Positions 1 through 8,522 of a stretch of DNA of 64,000 nucleotides are shown here, piece by piece. The stretch spans positions 1 through 64,000 of the forward strand of contig DJQV01000024.1 in NCBI GenBank assembly GCA_002438805.1, in the 5' to 3' direction. Position 1 is the stretch's first letter; the number at the start of each line of letters is the position of its first letter. The notes beneath the pieces were generated by a model, which had not been told where the DNA came from, did not search any database, and worked only from the letters and a program-made list of their open reading frames with translations. Origin of the DNA: Bacteroidales bacterium UBA6377 (GTDB lineage Bacteria; Bacteroidota; Bacteroidia; Bacteroidales; UBA932). Made by a program: the position numbers and the translations under genes.

Positions 1-272
1 TTGGTACAGGACATCTGACTGCAGAGTCGCAGCGGCGGCGATGAGGCGGAATGCGGTGGCAAATAAAACAGTGTAAATCAACGAATTACCTATTATGCCT
101 ATATCCGGATCGGCACAGGCAAAATCATTAACTATCAGATATTCAGCTATTTATCCGCCACCCAAAATCGGCGCACCGGATGCGATCACGGGAGACTTTG
201 CACCGGCAAAGTCGGGAAGCGGCTTGAGCGATGCAGGTGGCACGGGCGCAGGGGTTCGGGGATATGCCCCGT
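1..272. other. No gene recognised at window edge
   Basis: No open frame here resembles a protein I know, and the stretch lies downstream of the tRNA-Gln terminator. A short frame reading through it on the minus strand runs straight through the tRNA and is not credible. It may hold the control region of a gene left of the window, but I see no convincing TAnnTTTG promoter box. Confidence 0.4.
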
Positions 273-292
273 AAAAAAGCCGCTTCAGCGGC
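273..292 (-). terminator. Intrinsic terminator of tRNA-Gln
   Basis: Read on the minus strand this is GCCGC, loop TGAA, GCGGC, then six T. It lies about 30 bases past the 3' end of the tRNA-Gln gene and is the natural end of that transcript. Confidence 0.8.
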
Positions 293-299
293 GCGGCCG

Positions 300-326
300 C
301 CTCAACTTTGCTCCGCAAAGTTGAGG
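300..326 (-). repeat. 12-bp inverted repeat overlapping the tRNA-Gln 3' end
   Basis: Arms 300-311 and 315-326 are perfect reverse complements with a 3-base loop. The right arm includes the last six bases of the tRNA gene, so the acceptor strand could pair with downstream sequence in the precursor. It may act in 3' processing, or be a trace of an inverted copy of the tRNA end. Confidence 0.65.
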
Positions 327-391
327 TACCAGGATTCGAACCTGGGCAGACAGAACCAAAATCTGTAGTGCTACCATTACACCATACCTCA
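321..391 (-). tRNA. tRNA-Gln (anticodon TTG)
   Basis: The 71-base cloverleaf reads on the minus strand. The acceptor stem TGAGGTA pairs with TACCTCA and the discriminator base is A. The anticodon stem ACAGA/TCTGT encloses the loop TTTTGGT, giving anticodon TTG. The T arm contains GGTTCGAATCC. CCA is not encoded, so it must be added after transcription. Confidence 0.96.
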
Positions 392-402
392 ATTCCAGAC
401 TG

Positions 403-410
403 CAAATATA
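403..410 (-). promoter_or_regulatory. -7 promoter box for tRNA-Gln
   Basis: TATATTTG on the minus strand matches the Bacteroidota -7 consensus TAnnTTTG and ends 11 bases before the mature tRNA 5' end. No clear -33 TTTG is seen at the expected distance, which falls inside the end of tadA. Confidence 0.6.
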
Positions 411-414
411 GCAA

Positions 415-852
415 TTATCTTTTTGCCTTGAAATACGAACTCATCAGTTCAGAGCATTCCCCGGCAAGCACACCTGTCTCAACAGTTGTCTTCGGGTGTA
501 GCAGTGATGGGGTGAAAAGTGAAAAACCGCGCTTGGGATCGGATGCCCCGTACACAAGCGCGCCCAGCTGCGCCCAGCAGAGAGCGGCCGCGCACATCGG
601 ACACGGTTCCACCGTGACGTAGAGAGCGCAATCATTCAAATACTTACCCCCTACGGCCTCGGTGGCGGCGGTGAGAGCTATCATCTCGGCATGGGCAGTG
701 GGGTCGTTGAGGCGCTCTGTCATATTGTGTCCCCGGGCTATTATTCTACCCTTGCACACAACCACTGCCCCGACTGGAACCTCGTCATCCTCAAAGGCCA
801 TACGTGCCTCGCGCAACGCTTCACGCATATATCTTTCATTCTCTTCCATCAC
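415..852 (-). CDS. tadA: tRNA-specific adenosine deaminase
   Basis: This 145-residue cytidine/deoxycytidylate deaminase-fold enzyme should convert adenosine 34 to inosine in the anticodon of tRNA-Arg(ACG), in the cytoplasm. The zinc site is visible: H54-A-E56, with E56 the proton shuttle, and P83-C84-P-M-C87. Length is normal for TadA. The start overlaps the stop of the upstream hydrolase gene (ATGA), so the two are translationally coupled. A second ATG directly follows the first. A general nucleoside deaminase is the alternative, but the NDPTAHAEM segment favours TadA. Confidence 0.88.
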   Translation of the reverse strand: MMEENERYMREALREARMAFEDDEVPVGAVVVCKGRIIARGHNMTERLNDPTAHAEMIALTAATEAVGGKYLNDCALYVTVEPCPMCAAALCWAQLGALVYGASDPKRGFSLFTPSLLHPKTTVETGVLAGECSELMSSYFKAKR

Positions 853-1754
853 GCGATGCGGGCCAATATGTCATCCCAGACCTGCTGTTTCCCTGTCTCG
901 TTGAGAATCTCATGGCGCATTCCCGGATAAAGTTTGAGATCAGTGTCCTTGTACCCGACTTCTCTCATCAGCGAAACAGCCTTCCCTATTGCGTCTTCAT
1001 TGATGAGGCAAGGATCATCGGAGCCGGAGATGAAATGCACCGGCAGCGCCGGGTTGGAGAGTTTCCACCCCTTACGGGAGTAGCAGTCCTTCATAAGCGC
1101 GGTGAGGTTGGAGAAGCCGTTGGCGGTAAACTGGAACATGCAAAGAGGATCACTGTGATATTCTTTCAGCGTCTTCTCATCCGAGCACACCCATGCCACC
1201 GGATACCCCTCCTGGGCGAACGGCGCATTGAAAGAGCCGAAAGAAAGTTTCTGGAGCAGTTTCGGCCTGCTGTGAGGCCCGGCGAAAAGCACGAAGCAGT
1301 CAGCCAAGAACTTGCCTGCGCTCTTGGCCGGGTTGTCACTCGGGCAGCCGCAGACGAAAAGAGTGTCAATCATATCGTCATGCCGCTTTGTGAATGAGCG
1401 GACGACCATCGAGCCCATGCTGTGTCCGAGCAGGACGTGCTTCAATCCCGGATAATGAGCCTTCGCCCAGTCAGCCACGACTTTGACATCCTCCACCATC
1501 GCTCTCCAGCCCCCTTTATACATGAACCCCAGGTCGTCCGGGGTCTTCACTGACTCCCCGTGTCCCCGATGGTCGTGGATGACACAGACATATCCGTGTC
1601 CGGAGAGATACTCCATAAAAGCGGCATACCTCTCCTTGTGTTCGCACATTCCGTGCACTATCTGGAAAATACCTTTGGGAGCGCATTCAGGCTCGCTCAC
1701 CAGCACGGCAAGATTGAGGTCATCGGCAGAAGCCTTCAGTTTCAGTGATTTCAT
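849..1754 (-). CDS. Alpha/beta hydrolase, lysophospholipase/monoacylglycerol lipase-like
   Basis: This is a cytoplasmic serine hydrolase of the Hydrolase_4 type, about 301 residues from the chosen start. The nucleophile elbow GHSMGS, a late acidic segment SGSDDP and the terminal GMRHEIL histidine form the expected Ser-Asp-His triad. The IVHGMCEH segment near the N-terminus supplies the oxyanion region. An upstream in-frame TTG is excluded because the -7 box TAATTTTG (1773-1780) overlaps it. The start is therefore the ATG at 1754, or the one six bases earlier. The gene is coupled to tadA. The substrate is unknown; an acyl-glycerol or lysophospholipid is typical of the family. Confidence 0.8.
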   Translation of the reverse strand: MKSLKLKASADDLNLAVLVSEPECAPKGIFQIVHGMCEHKERYAAFMEYLSGHGYVCVIHDHRGHGESVKTPDDLGFMYKGGWRAMVEDVKVVADWAKAHYPGLKHVLLGHSMGSMVVRSFTKRHDDMIDTLFVCGCPSDNPAKSAGKFLADCFVLFAGPHSRPKLLQKLSFGSFNAPFAQEGYPVAWVCSDEKTLKEYHSDPLCMFQFTANGFSNLTALMKDCYSRKGWKLSNPALPVHFISGSDDPCLINEDAIGKAVSLMREVGYKDTDLKLYPGMRHEILNETGKQQVWDDILARIA

Positions 1755-1772
1755 CAGCATTGGGGTTTTATG

Positions 1773-1780
1773 CAAAATTA
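1773..1780 (-). promoter_or_regulatory. -7 promoter box for hydrolase-tadA
   Basis: TAATTTTG on the minus strand fits TAnnTTTG and lies 12 bases before the first ATG. It decides the hydrolase start by ruling out the upstream TTG. Confidence 0.65.
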
Positions 1781-1870
1781 GCAATTTTCCTTTGTTAATT
1801 GTCAGAACGGCAAATATGCGCCATATCTATTCCCAAGAATCTGCGTCCAAGCGACTTAGCGCAGAGTTGT

Positions 1871-2074
1871 CTAACCATACAATAGTTCAGCGCATACAAT
1901 GTTTTCAAAAAAGAAACCCATAGAAATTAGGTTTTTATGTTGAGTATTGAATATGCGCCATGCATTTTGAGTATCGCTTGCGAGGACGAATGCTAAAACT
2001 TGGCAGTTCTCTAATTCTGTTTGGTTCGGGGATAAAGTATACCCATCTTTTGTGTAAAAAATAAAGTTCTTCAT
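1871..2074 (-). CDS. Small hypothetical protein (67 aa)
   Basis: No function is recognised. The frame lies 6 bases downstream of the HARE-HTH/nuclease-like gene and shares its AT-rich composition, so the two probably form one transcript. The protein starts MKNFIFYTKDGYTL and has no signal peptide or membrane segment. Small proteins of this kind often accompany nuclease or toxin-like genes in mobile islands, but that is inference. The ~115 bases beyond it, up to the hydrolase promoter, hold no gene. Confidence 0.55.
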   Translation of the reverse strand: MKNFIFYTKDGYTLSPNQTELENCQVLAFVLASDTQNAWRIFNTQHKNLISMGFFFENIVCAELLYG

Positions 2075-2080
2075 TCCTTT

Positions 2081-2839
2081 TTATTTTTCTAAATATTGCA
2101 ACTCCATCTTGTGTTCATATATTTTTACAAGTCTCTCATAATCAAGAAAATCGACACGCCCTCCATTTAATAGTTCGACAAAAGCACTATATGACATTTT
2201 ATGATTGAACTCCGAGATTCTTTTTTTGTCTGCAACAATAATCATTTTCGTGTTGAATGCCCTCAAATCATTGAATTTCAACAATGAATTCTGAATATCT
2301 GTAGAATGTTCAACTTCGTATAATGCAACCGGAAGCAATTTGTCAGCCCCAAGACCATAGTCTGAAAACCATATTACATCAATGGTGCTGCTCCTACGCA
2401 CAATATCAGAATAACTGAATTCCGGTATTTTGCTATGGAGCGTGTCGTGTGCTGATAAAGAAGATTGCAGGAATCTCTTATTCTTATCTTGTGGGGGAAT
2501 GTATGTCTGAAATTTATCGATATTCCCGAGCAAGACCAACAACCCTTGGTAGTATGAATGGTTGAAATCATGAATTGCTTTTGAATCCGCATTTTGTGGA
2601 GTTTCTACAATTATCCCATTGGCTTCTAATTGACATCTATTGGACTCTAATGCCCATAACCCTGGCTTGATCTTATATATTTCAGGTCGTTCTTGAACAA
2701 TTCTCCGGATGCTGGCAAATGGCGTTTTTGTATTCCAAGAGCAATCGGTTATTTTCAGAACTTCATGGTTGAGCTGTCCCAATGTTGCAACTCCTCCCAA
2801 CTTTTTTAAAGCTTCTATTACGGCTTCATACTGTTTCAT
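2081..2839 (-). CDS. Winged-helix (HARE-HTH-like) protein with PD-(D/E)XK-like domain
   Basis: The protein has 252 residues. Positions 1-65 resemble the HARE-HTH winged helix: a helical start, then GGVATLGQLNHEVL, then a wing ending YKIKPGLWAL. The C-terminal half has the spacing of a restriction-nuclease fold, with D154 in IDVIW, then E175-V-E177, then the strand MIIVADKKR. Such proteins are known from restriction-like islands. The second acidic motif lacks the usual lysine, so nuclease activity is uncertain. The gene is markedly AT-rich against its neighbours, which suggests transfer. It forms a likely two-gene unit with the small downstream frame. Confidence 0.55.
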   Translation of the reverse strand: MKQYEAVIEALKKLGGVATLGQLNHEVLKITDCSWNTKTPFASIRRIVQERPEIYKIKPGLWALESNRCQLEANGIIVETPQNADSKAIHDFNHSYYQGLLVLLGNIDKFQTYIPPQDKNKRFLQSSLSAHDTLHSKIPEFSYSDIVRRSSTIDVIWFSDYGLGADKLLPVALYEVEHSTDIQNSLLKFNDLRAFNTKMIIVADKKRISEFNHKMSYSAFVELLNGGRVDFLDYERLVKIYEHKMELQYLEK

Positions 2840-3085
2840 AGATCTGTGTATAAATTAGACATTAGGCAGCAACCGTCTCACCTCATCCAGAAGTTGAGAT
2901 TTCCCACCAACCCATTTCACAAAAGGCTTAGCCTTTACAGTATTATCATTCATCATTTCCAAAAGCACTTAAATAAACGAATTTACTACAAAAAATCGAC
3001 ATTACAGCGTGCATCCGTTTATAGACATTCGATTAATTCCCTTGCTTCCAGACAACAAATGGCAATAGATGTGCCCGATTCTCAG
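2840..3085. other. AT-rich intergenic stretch, no gene
   Basis: A plus-strand frame continues upstream of glpK through this stretch, but its composition is AT-rich and its translation resembles nothing. The glpK start is fixed downstream by promoter position and homology. The region should contain the divergent promoter of the minus-strand HARE-HTH gene; I do not see a clean box for it. Confidence 0.5.
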
Positions 3086-3093
3086 TATCTTTG
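3086..3093 (+). promoter_or_regulatory. -7 promoter box for glpK
   Basis: TATCTTTG matches TAnnTTTG. It ends only 4 bases before the glpK ATG at 3098, so the transcript is probably leaderless or nearly so. No good -33 TTTG is visible. Confidence 0.65.
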
Positions 3094-3097
3094 CCCC

Positions 3098-4570
3098 ATG
3101 AACAGATATATCTTGGCAGTGGATCAGGGCACCAGCAGTTCCAAAGCCATCGTTTTCGATGACCGAGGGCATCAGGTGTCAATGAGTTCGAAGGAGTTCA
3201 CCCAGCTCTTCCCGAGGCAGGCATGGGTGGAGCAGAACCCTCTGGAAATCCTGTCCTCAGTGAGGGCGGTGGTCAACGAAGCGGTGGCCGGAGTGCGTGA
3301 CGGTGAGTTCGTGGCCATGGGCATCACCAACCAACGGGAAACCACCATAGTATGGGACGCCGCATCCGGGAGACCCATCTGCAACGCCATAGTCTGGCAG
3401 GACCGCCGGACATCATCATACTGCGATTCACTCAAAGCGCAGGGCCTCACGGAGAAGATACAGGAGAAGACAGGGCTGGTCATAGATGCCTACTTCAGCG
3501 CATCCAAGATAAGATGGATACTCCAAAATGTCCCGGGCGCACGCAAAAAGGCAATGGAAGGCAGGCTCCGCTTCGGCACGGTGGACAGCTGGCTCATCTG
3601 GAACCTCACCTCGGGCAAGGTCCACGCCACGGACGTGACCAATGCCTCCAGAACCATGCTGTTCAACATCAACAGTTTAAGTTGGGACAGCGAACTCCTC
3701 GACCTGTTCGGCATCCCGGAATCCATGATGCCGCAGGTCCGCTCATCCGATGCGTTCTACGGAGAAGCCACGGTGCTCGGGCACAACATCCCGATAACCG
3801 GGGTCGCCGGGGACCAGCAGGCCGCACTTTTCGGGCAGATGTGCATCGATGAGGGGTCGGTGAAGAACACCTACGGCACGGGATGCTTCCTGCTGATGAA
3901 CTGCGGCGACAAGCCGATCCTCTCCGAGAACAGGCTGCTCACCACTGTCGCTTGGAAACTCAAGGACAAGGTCAGCTACGCCCTAGAGGGCAGCATCTTC
4001 GTGGCCGGGGCGGCGGTGCAATGGCTCCGGGACGGGCTCGGGCTTATCAAAAATTCATCTGAAATAGAAGCACTTGCCTCTTCTGTACCAGACAACGGGG
4101 GTGTATACTTCGTGCCGGCGCTCACCGGTATGGGAGCCCCGTACTGGAACCAGGATGCACGGGGCATCATCACCGGACTGACCCGCGGCGCCACAGCCGC
4201 CCACATTGCCAGGGCAACCCTGGAGGGTATAGCATTCCAAACGATGGACATCGTTGCAGCAATGGAAAGGGATGCCGGGATACTCATCTCCGAACTCAAA
4301 GTGGACGGGGGCGCTTCGCGCAACAACCTGCTGATGCAGTTCCAGGCAGACATCCTCGGCACGGAGGTCATACGGCCGAAAGTCACCGAAATCACTGGTC
4401 TAGGAGCAGCCTATATGGCCGGTCTGGGAGCGGGTATCTGGTCTTCTGTCGGCGAACTCAAGGACAACTGGGAAGCGGAGCGCCGCTTCTCCCGCCGGGC
4501 ATCAGAGTCCCGCATGGCGGAGTGCAAGGCCGCCTGGGCCGCCGCCGTCAGAAAAGCCATGGCGGAATAG
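3098..4570 (+). CDS. glpK: Glycerol kinase
   Basis: This FGGY-family kinase (490 residues, normal for GlpK) phosphorylates glycerol to sn-glycerol 3-phosphate using ATP in the cytoplasm. Diagnostic segments are the N-terminal phosphate-1 loop VDQGTSSSKA, the NQRETT glycerol-site region, YFSASKIRWIL, the kinase signature GTYGTGCF and the C-terminal adenosine motif VDGGASRNN. The start at 3098 follows a TATCTTTG box; the longer frame upstream is AT-rich and unrelated. No glpF or glpD lies beside it, so it is a stand-alone gene that converges on the lipoprotein cluster. Confidence 0.95.
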   Translation: MNRYILAVDQGTSSSKAIVFDDRGHQVSMSSKEFTQLFPRQAWVEQNPLEILSSVRAVVNEAVAGVRDGEFVAMGITNQRETTIVWDAASGRPICNAIVWQDRRTSSYCDSLKAQGLTEKIQEKTGLVIDAYFSASKIRWILQNVPGARKKAMEGRLRFGTVDSWLIWNLTSGKVHATDVTNASRTMLFNINSLSWDSELLDLFGIPESMMPQVRSSDAFYGEATVLGHNIPITGVAGDQQAALFGQMCIDEGSVKNTYGTGCFLLMNCGDKPILSENRLLTTVAWKLKDKVSYALEGSIFVAGAAVQWLRDGLGLIKNSSEIEALASSVPDNGGVYFVPALTGMGAPYWNQDARGIITGLTRGATAAHIARATLEGIAFQTMDIVAAMERDAGILISELKVDGGASRNNLLMQFQADILGTEVIRPKVTEITGLGAAYMAGLGAGIWSSVGELKDNWEAERRFSRRASESRMAECKAAWAAAVRKAMAE

Positions 4571-4583
4571 CGGCCCACGGGGA

Positions 4584-4958
4584 TTATTCAGACTGTTCAA
4601 TCTCAAATACGTACAGGCGTCCCGAAACCCGGTGACGTGCACTCACCACCGCCCTGCGTTTCAGACCCGTTTCGTTCTTGTCAATAAGGAAAGAAATCCA
4701 TGGCCCAGTGGGATTATAGTACGAATAGAGCCATTCCGTATCCATTAGCCAACCGCTATAATGATACTCCGTCCTCTCAACATAATACGATGACGGGCCG
4801 AATTCTATTGACAATGTCTCCCCAACAAGATCCGCATCATAACTCGCGCTTCCGCCTTCAGCCCCGACACTGCAAGAAAACCGCACGGGTGCATCCTTTT
4901 CGCATGACGACATCACAAATAAAAGCACCAGAAACAAGACTCGAAAATATGGTTTCAT
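4584..4958 (-). CDS. Small lipoprotein, tail paralogous to its upstream neighbour
   Basis: The protein has 124 residues from the second methionine. It begins with a lipoprotein signal peptide ending MSSC and has a short beta-rich body. The last ~25 residues (RRAVVSARHRV then FEIEQSE) nearly repeat the tail of the next gene upstream. The pattern of a final strand ending in a Q-S-E triplet suggests a BACON-like or other immunoglobulin-like fold, but I cannot name the family. It is the last gene of a five-gene operon of exported proteins and is probably anchored in the outer membrane or periplasm. Confidence 0.7.
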   Translation of the reverse strand: MKPYFRVLFLVLLFVMSSCEKDAPVRFSCSVGAEGGSASYDADLVGETLSIEFGPSSYYVERTEYHYSGWLMDTEWLYSYYNPTGPWISFLIDKNETGLKRRAVVSARHRVSGRLYVFEIEQSE

Positions 4959-4963
4959 ACCTG

Positions 4964-5332
4964 TCATTCAGACTGTTCAATTTCAAATATATACTTTTGT
5001 CCCGTGACCCGGTGACGTGCACTCACCACCGCCCTGCGCGCCCGGCCCGTTTCGTTTTCATCGGACACTATTGACAGTCGTTCCAAATCAATACAATAGG
5101 CGACATCGACCCAACTTTCATCAAGCCAGTATGCCCCATACTCTGAATAATATGCCCTTTTTATGTCCAACGTAAGGCTGGCCCCGTCAAGATCCAGATT
5201 ATAATCTTCCCGTCCGCCTTCCGCATCAAAACTGCAAGAAATACACACTGGAGAATCCTCCTGCTCTTTCTCGCAGGATGACATCCCGGCCACAGACAAC
5301 ACCAGACAAACTAGAAAACCTATATACCTCAT
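4964..5332 (-). CDS. Small lipoprotein, paralogue of the downstream one
   Basis: The protein has 122 residues with a lipobox GMSSC and an acidic, beta-rich body. Its tail (RRAVVSARHRVTG, FEIEQSE) is almost identical to the downstream protein's. The start at 5332 overlaps the upstream stop by 4 bases (ATGA), which favours it over a longer frame. It probably arose by tandem duplication with the next gene. A third DNA copy of the tail lies far away at 10660-10731. Function is unknown. Confidence 0.7.
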   Translation of the reverse strand: MRYIGFLVCLVLSVAGMSSCEKEQEDSPVCISCSFDAEGGREDYNLDLDGASLTLDIKRAYYSEYGAYWLDESWVDVAYCIDLERLSIVSDENETGRARRAVVSARHRVTGQKYIFEIEQSE

Positions 5333-6402
5333 AAATCCCGGGCCAATCTTACAGCGCATCCGGCCGGCTTGGACAGATATAAAGCAAGATAGGACACATC
5401 ATCCTCGTCAAAATAAAAGCATGACAACTGTCGCCAAGAGCCACTTACACCCGATGCCCAATAAGATCCCATAACACCATATCTAGCATCCGGCTCATAA
5501 TCCTTATAGCCACATGCAGGAAGAAAAATGCAGCCCGAGTTTTCCAGCTGACACCATTCATCATTACCATAAGACCCTGTGCTGGAAATTGACAGAACCT
5601 CCTCGTTAATATTCTTTGGAACAGGGATGTCCTCCGGCCATATCATCACATCCGGAAACAGGACAAGCCCGGAAATACCATCCACAACCGCCCTGCAAAA
5701 TCTGGCATTTTCCGTATCTCCCACCTTTGAACATCTTCTTTTTTCTGCTAAATACCTCCATTCATCATCGTCAAGAACACGCCACAATCCTCCAATATCG
5801 GAGCACCAGTCCGCAGCGGCTCCTGACTCGGATACTCCAATCTGCATAAAACTGTCACCAGTTCCCACACCATACGCCAAGGAAGTCTTGGACCTTCCAA
5901 AGAGGTCAGCGGTTTTCCCGATCTCAGGAACTTCATTGCAGGAATCCACTCCCAAGTAATGCGATTGGCGATCAGCCAGCTTCCATGAGACTTTGACATC
6001 CGGACTCAACGCCAGCACCTCTCCCTGAAGATTTCCGGTGGCGAAAGAAATTATTTTTCCACCCTGATTCACTGTAAAACTCCCTATTCCGAGTGTCCGG
6101 TCTACTCTTACTACACACGAGGCGGAGACGGTTCCATCAAGGCTGGATGCGGTCAAGAGCGCCTCTCCCTCACCAACAGACTTGATCTGCGAACCCATGA
6201 CAACAAACACGGATTCATCCGAAGAAGAAAATACAATCTCCGCTCTTGACGGCCGGGCATAAACATCCGGATATATACTGGCGCCAAGAGGCATTTCAAG
6301 TCCTCCTCCTGCGAACGAAATTTCACGCGCAAGCGGCTTTTGACAGGCAGACATCAAAAACGCCAAAATAGCAAAGGCGCCTATATAACCGATTATTTTC
6401 AT
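5329..6402 (-). CDS. Lipoprotein with Ig-like domain and Bacteroidota FISUMP-like region
   Basis: The protein has 357 residues. The signal peptide ends LMSAC. Residues ~30-100 look like a bacterial Ig-like (BIG2-type) domain with a typical ASSLDGTVSASCVV stretch. The remainder (GSFTVNQGGKIISFATGNL, later WRVLDDDEWRYL, GYWASG-like and AVRLARDL segments) matches a repeated design in Bacteroidota surface proteins that carry a 'paralogous domain' or FISUMP-like fold. It starts in a 4-base overlap with the upstream gene. The role is probably surface display or adhesion, not established. Confidence 0.68.
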   Translation of the reverse strand: MKIIGYIGAFAILAFLMSACQKPLAREISFAGGGLEMPLGASIYPDVYARPSRAEIVFSSSDESVFVVMGSQIKSVGEGEALLTASSLDGTVSASCVVRVDRTLGIGSFTVNQGGKIISFATGNLQGEVLALSPDVKVSWKLADRQSHYLGVDSCNEVPEIGKTADLFGRSKTSLAYGVGTGDSFMQIGVSESGAAADWCSDIGGLWRVLDDDEWRYLAEKRRCSKVGDTENARFCRAVVDGISGLVLFPDVMIWPEDIPVPKNINEEVLSISSTGSYGNDEWCQLENSGCIFLPACGYKDYEPDARYGVMGSYWASGVSGSWRQLSCFYFDEDDVSYLALYLSKPAGCAVRLARDL

Positions 6403-7271
6403 TCTGCTTCAATATTCCTCACCAATACGAAATCAAGTTCATCGTGCGTCTCAGCCAATACACGAAGTGTGGCATCATCTATCTCCATATCTTCATAATC
6501 TCCTCTCAACAGACACAAACTGCACATCGCCGCATCCGGGATTCCGTCAAACACAGTGTCATCAAGTTCAAAAGAACCCGTATCTTCCGAACGCACTGCC
6601 CTACAAATATATGAAGAAGAGTAGTCTTCTCCAAATACCATCATTCCCGACCACCTTACAATAATCAGTACCCCGTTGTCGTTCTTAGAATCGGCATTCC
6701 ACCTGACCACAAAATCTTTATAATAGCACAACGGATAGCGATTCTGCTCGGAAGTGACAGGTGGAAAACTAATCCTTACAATTTCCGGCGCATACAGTTC
6801 CACACCAGCATCGACGTTACCTTTGGTCGCAATCTCCGCCTCCCTAAGAGAAAACGAGACCGGGCCTCCAAACATAGCATGAATCTGTCCACTTTCTGAT
6901 TTGGTCATTGGAGAGAACAAGGCTCGGCCATTCATCAAGAATCCCTCAGAATCAATTTCAGCCACACTTCCCTTTGTGCGGATCTCATCAAATGGATCAT
7001 AATAGGCTACGACCCTCTCATCTCCAAGTGGATAGTATCTTGACGATGATATACCGACTGTAGCATCCGCTCCGACAAGATACGAAGAGTACTTTCCAAA
7101 ATCTCCATAGCCCTCGGTAACTTGAACGTCACTCATATAGTTTTCGTCGGTCACATCTACTTCTAAACCATTCGTCTCCACTGCATTATCACTGATGTAT
7201 TCCTTACCCGTACAGGAAATCAACCAAATAGAGAAAAAGAATGGGAAGAAAATCAAATTGAAGTGTCTCAT
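6399..7271 (-). CDS. Hypothetical lipoprotein
   Basis: The protein has 290 residues from the tenth codon of the longest frame, chosen because MRHFNLIFF starts a good signal peptide ending LISC. The mature part is acidic, without membrane segments. I recognise no family. In this operon arrangement, large lipoprotein subunits resemble Mfa/fimbrillin accessory proteins of Bacteroidales (each 250-360 residues with a lipobox), which is a possibility but not shown by a motif. Confidence 0.6.
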   Translation of the reverse strand: MRHFNLIFFPFFFSIWLISCTGKEYISDNAVETNGLEVDVTDENYMSDVQVTEGYGDFGKYSSYLVGADATVGISSSRYYPLGDERVVAYYDPFDEIRTKGSVAEIDSEGFLMNGRALFSPMTKSESGQIHAMFGGPVSFSLREAEIATKGNVDAGVELYAPEIVRISFPPVTSEQNRYPLCYYKDFVVRWNADSKNDNGVLIIVRWSGMMVFGEDYSSSYICRAVRSEDTGSFELDDTVFDGIPDAAMCSLCLLRGDYEDMEIDDATLRVLAETHDELDFVLVRNIEAE

Positions 7272-7275
7272 ATTA

Positions 7276-8109
7276 TTACAATTTATCAAGTTCAACAATT
7301 ACTGGAGTGTCCCATTTGACTTTATCATCTAAGACCCCACCCACACATACGCTTTGTTTCATTATAGGAGAAACGATTGGAGAATCGTCAACAATTATCA
7401 CAGAGACTGTCCCTGCTACCACGAATTCTTGATCCACTGTATTTTGCACAAGATCCACTCTCTGCCCATCAATACGTGCAGCCGCTTGATTGCCACCTTT
7501 CGTGCTTGTCGTAAAGACATAAAAAGGATACTCAACGGTTCCCGGCAGATCAATTACCATTTCCACACCAACGCCAGTCATACTAAATTGCTTACTCCAT
7601 TTGACAGAGATACCGCTATGCGAGGTTTTAATTGTACGCGCTGAAAAATCGATCCAATGATTTGAATTGATTTTAGGGGCGTTCTTTATGACCTTATTTT
7701 CACACAAATCACTGTCAAACGCATGATAAGACACCGTTATCGCATCTTTACAATCAGGTGCTGAGAAGAGGAATTTCACTTCAGGCCTTGTTCCCGGAAA
7801 AGTCTCAGTTTTTTTGAATAAAGTATAGAAATCAAGCCAGCTACTACCAGCAGGGACCATATTATTATAATCACTCAATTCCTGTATATCCAAATCCGGA
7901 ATAACATACCCTTTTTCCCTACACTTTTCTATGAATGTCGTTAAATTGTACCTCAGGAAAATAGGGGCATCAATTCTTAACTCCCCTTTTTCTGGATATT
8001 TTTCGGTAATCGGAGGCCTGTTATCCTCACAACATGAAGCCGACAGAATCAAGACTGCCGCAGTGATTACTAATGAAGAACTAATAGTCTTGAACAATTC
8101 ACAAATCAT
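7276..8109 (-). CDS. Hypothetical lipoprotein
   Basis: The protein has 277 residues with an N-terminal hydrophobic segment and a cysteine near residue 26 (LSASCC). The body is predicted mainly beta. Family not recognised. It lies 4 bases before the next lipoprotein gene and 6 bases after the first gene of the operon. AT content is higher than in flanking housekeeping genes, as is common for variable surface genes. Confidence 0.6.
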   Translation of the reverse strand: MICELFKTISSSLVITAAVLILSASCCEDNRPPITEKYPEKGELRIDAPIFLRYNLTTFIEKCREKGYVIPDLDIQELSDYNNMVPAGSSWLDFYTLFKKTETFPGTRPEVKFLFSAPDCKDAITVSYHAFDSDLCENKVIKNAPKINSNHWIDFSARTIKTSHSGISVKWSKQFSMTGVGVEMVIDLPGTVEYPFYVFTTSTKGGNQAAARIDGQRVDLVQNTVDQEFVVAGTVSVIIVDDSPIVSPIMKQSVCVGGVLDDKVKWDTPVIVELDKL

Positions 8110-8115
8110 ATCTGT

Positions 8116-8499
8116 TTATTTTAAGTTGTTAACACCGACATCAAAGTATGCAAACGCAGTCACAGAAGCCGAACTAATCCACAGGCAATAACGGCCGGGA
8201 ATATCAGGTACGGTCAAGAGAACGCGCTCGAAACCGTTCAAACTTTCTTCTACCGACTCGTATTCATTCCCTAGATCATCATAAATCCGGAAAGCCGCTT
8301 CACCATAATCGTCCATCAGCACTTCAATAGTCATGGATGTCCTATACAAGAACGCCTCCACATAAAAGTAGCCAGAACGCTCATACCCCTTTCCTGTTGT
8401 AAAAACCTCCACTTCAAGCTGCTCCGGTTCGTCTTGAGCAGCTCGCGCAAACGTCAAGGCGCAAAAGACGGCGGCCACGCACAAAATCAATCTTTTCAT
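8116..8499 (-). CDS. Small exported protein, DUF3244-like
   Basis: First gene of the operon, 127 residues from the ATG at 8499. It has a cleavable signal peptide (cut likely after ARA) rather than a lipobox. One short beta-sandwich region of the size of DUF3244 follows, with phrases such as AAFRIYDDLGNEYES and IPGRYCLWI. The start was chosen because the longer frame begins right behind the promoter box. Presumed periplasmic or surface; the role is unknown. Confidence 0.55.
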   Translation of the reverse strand: MKRLILCVAAVFCALTFARAAQDEPEQLEVEVFTTGKGYERSGYFYVEAFLYRTSMTIEVLMDDYGEAAFRIYDDLGNEYESVEESLNGFERVLLTVPDIPGRYCLWISSASVTAFAYFDVGVNNLK

Positions 8500-8522
8500 A
8501 TACTTTGCCTGTTCCAACAAGA

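Noticed and set aside
151..414. Minus-strand frame of 87 codons
   Set aside because: It runs through the tRNA-Gln gene and its terminator, so it cannot be a normal coding region.
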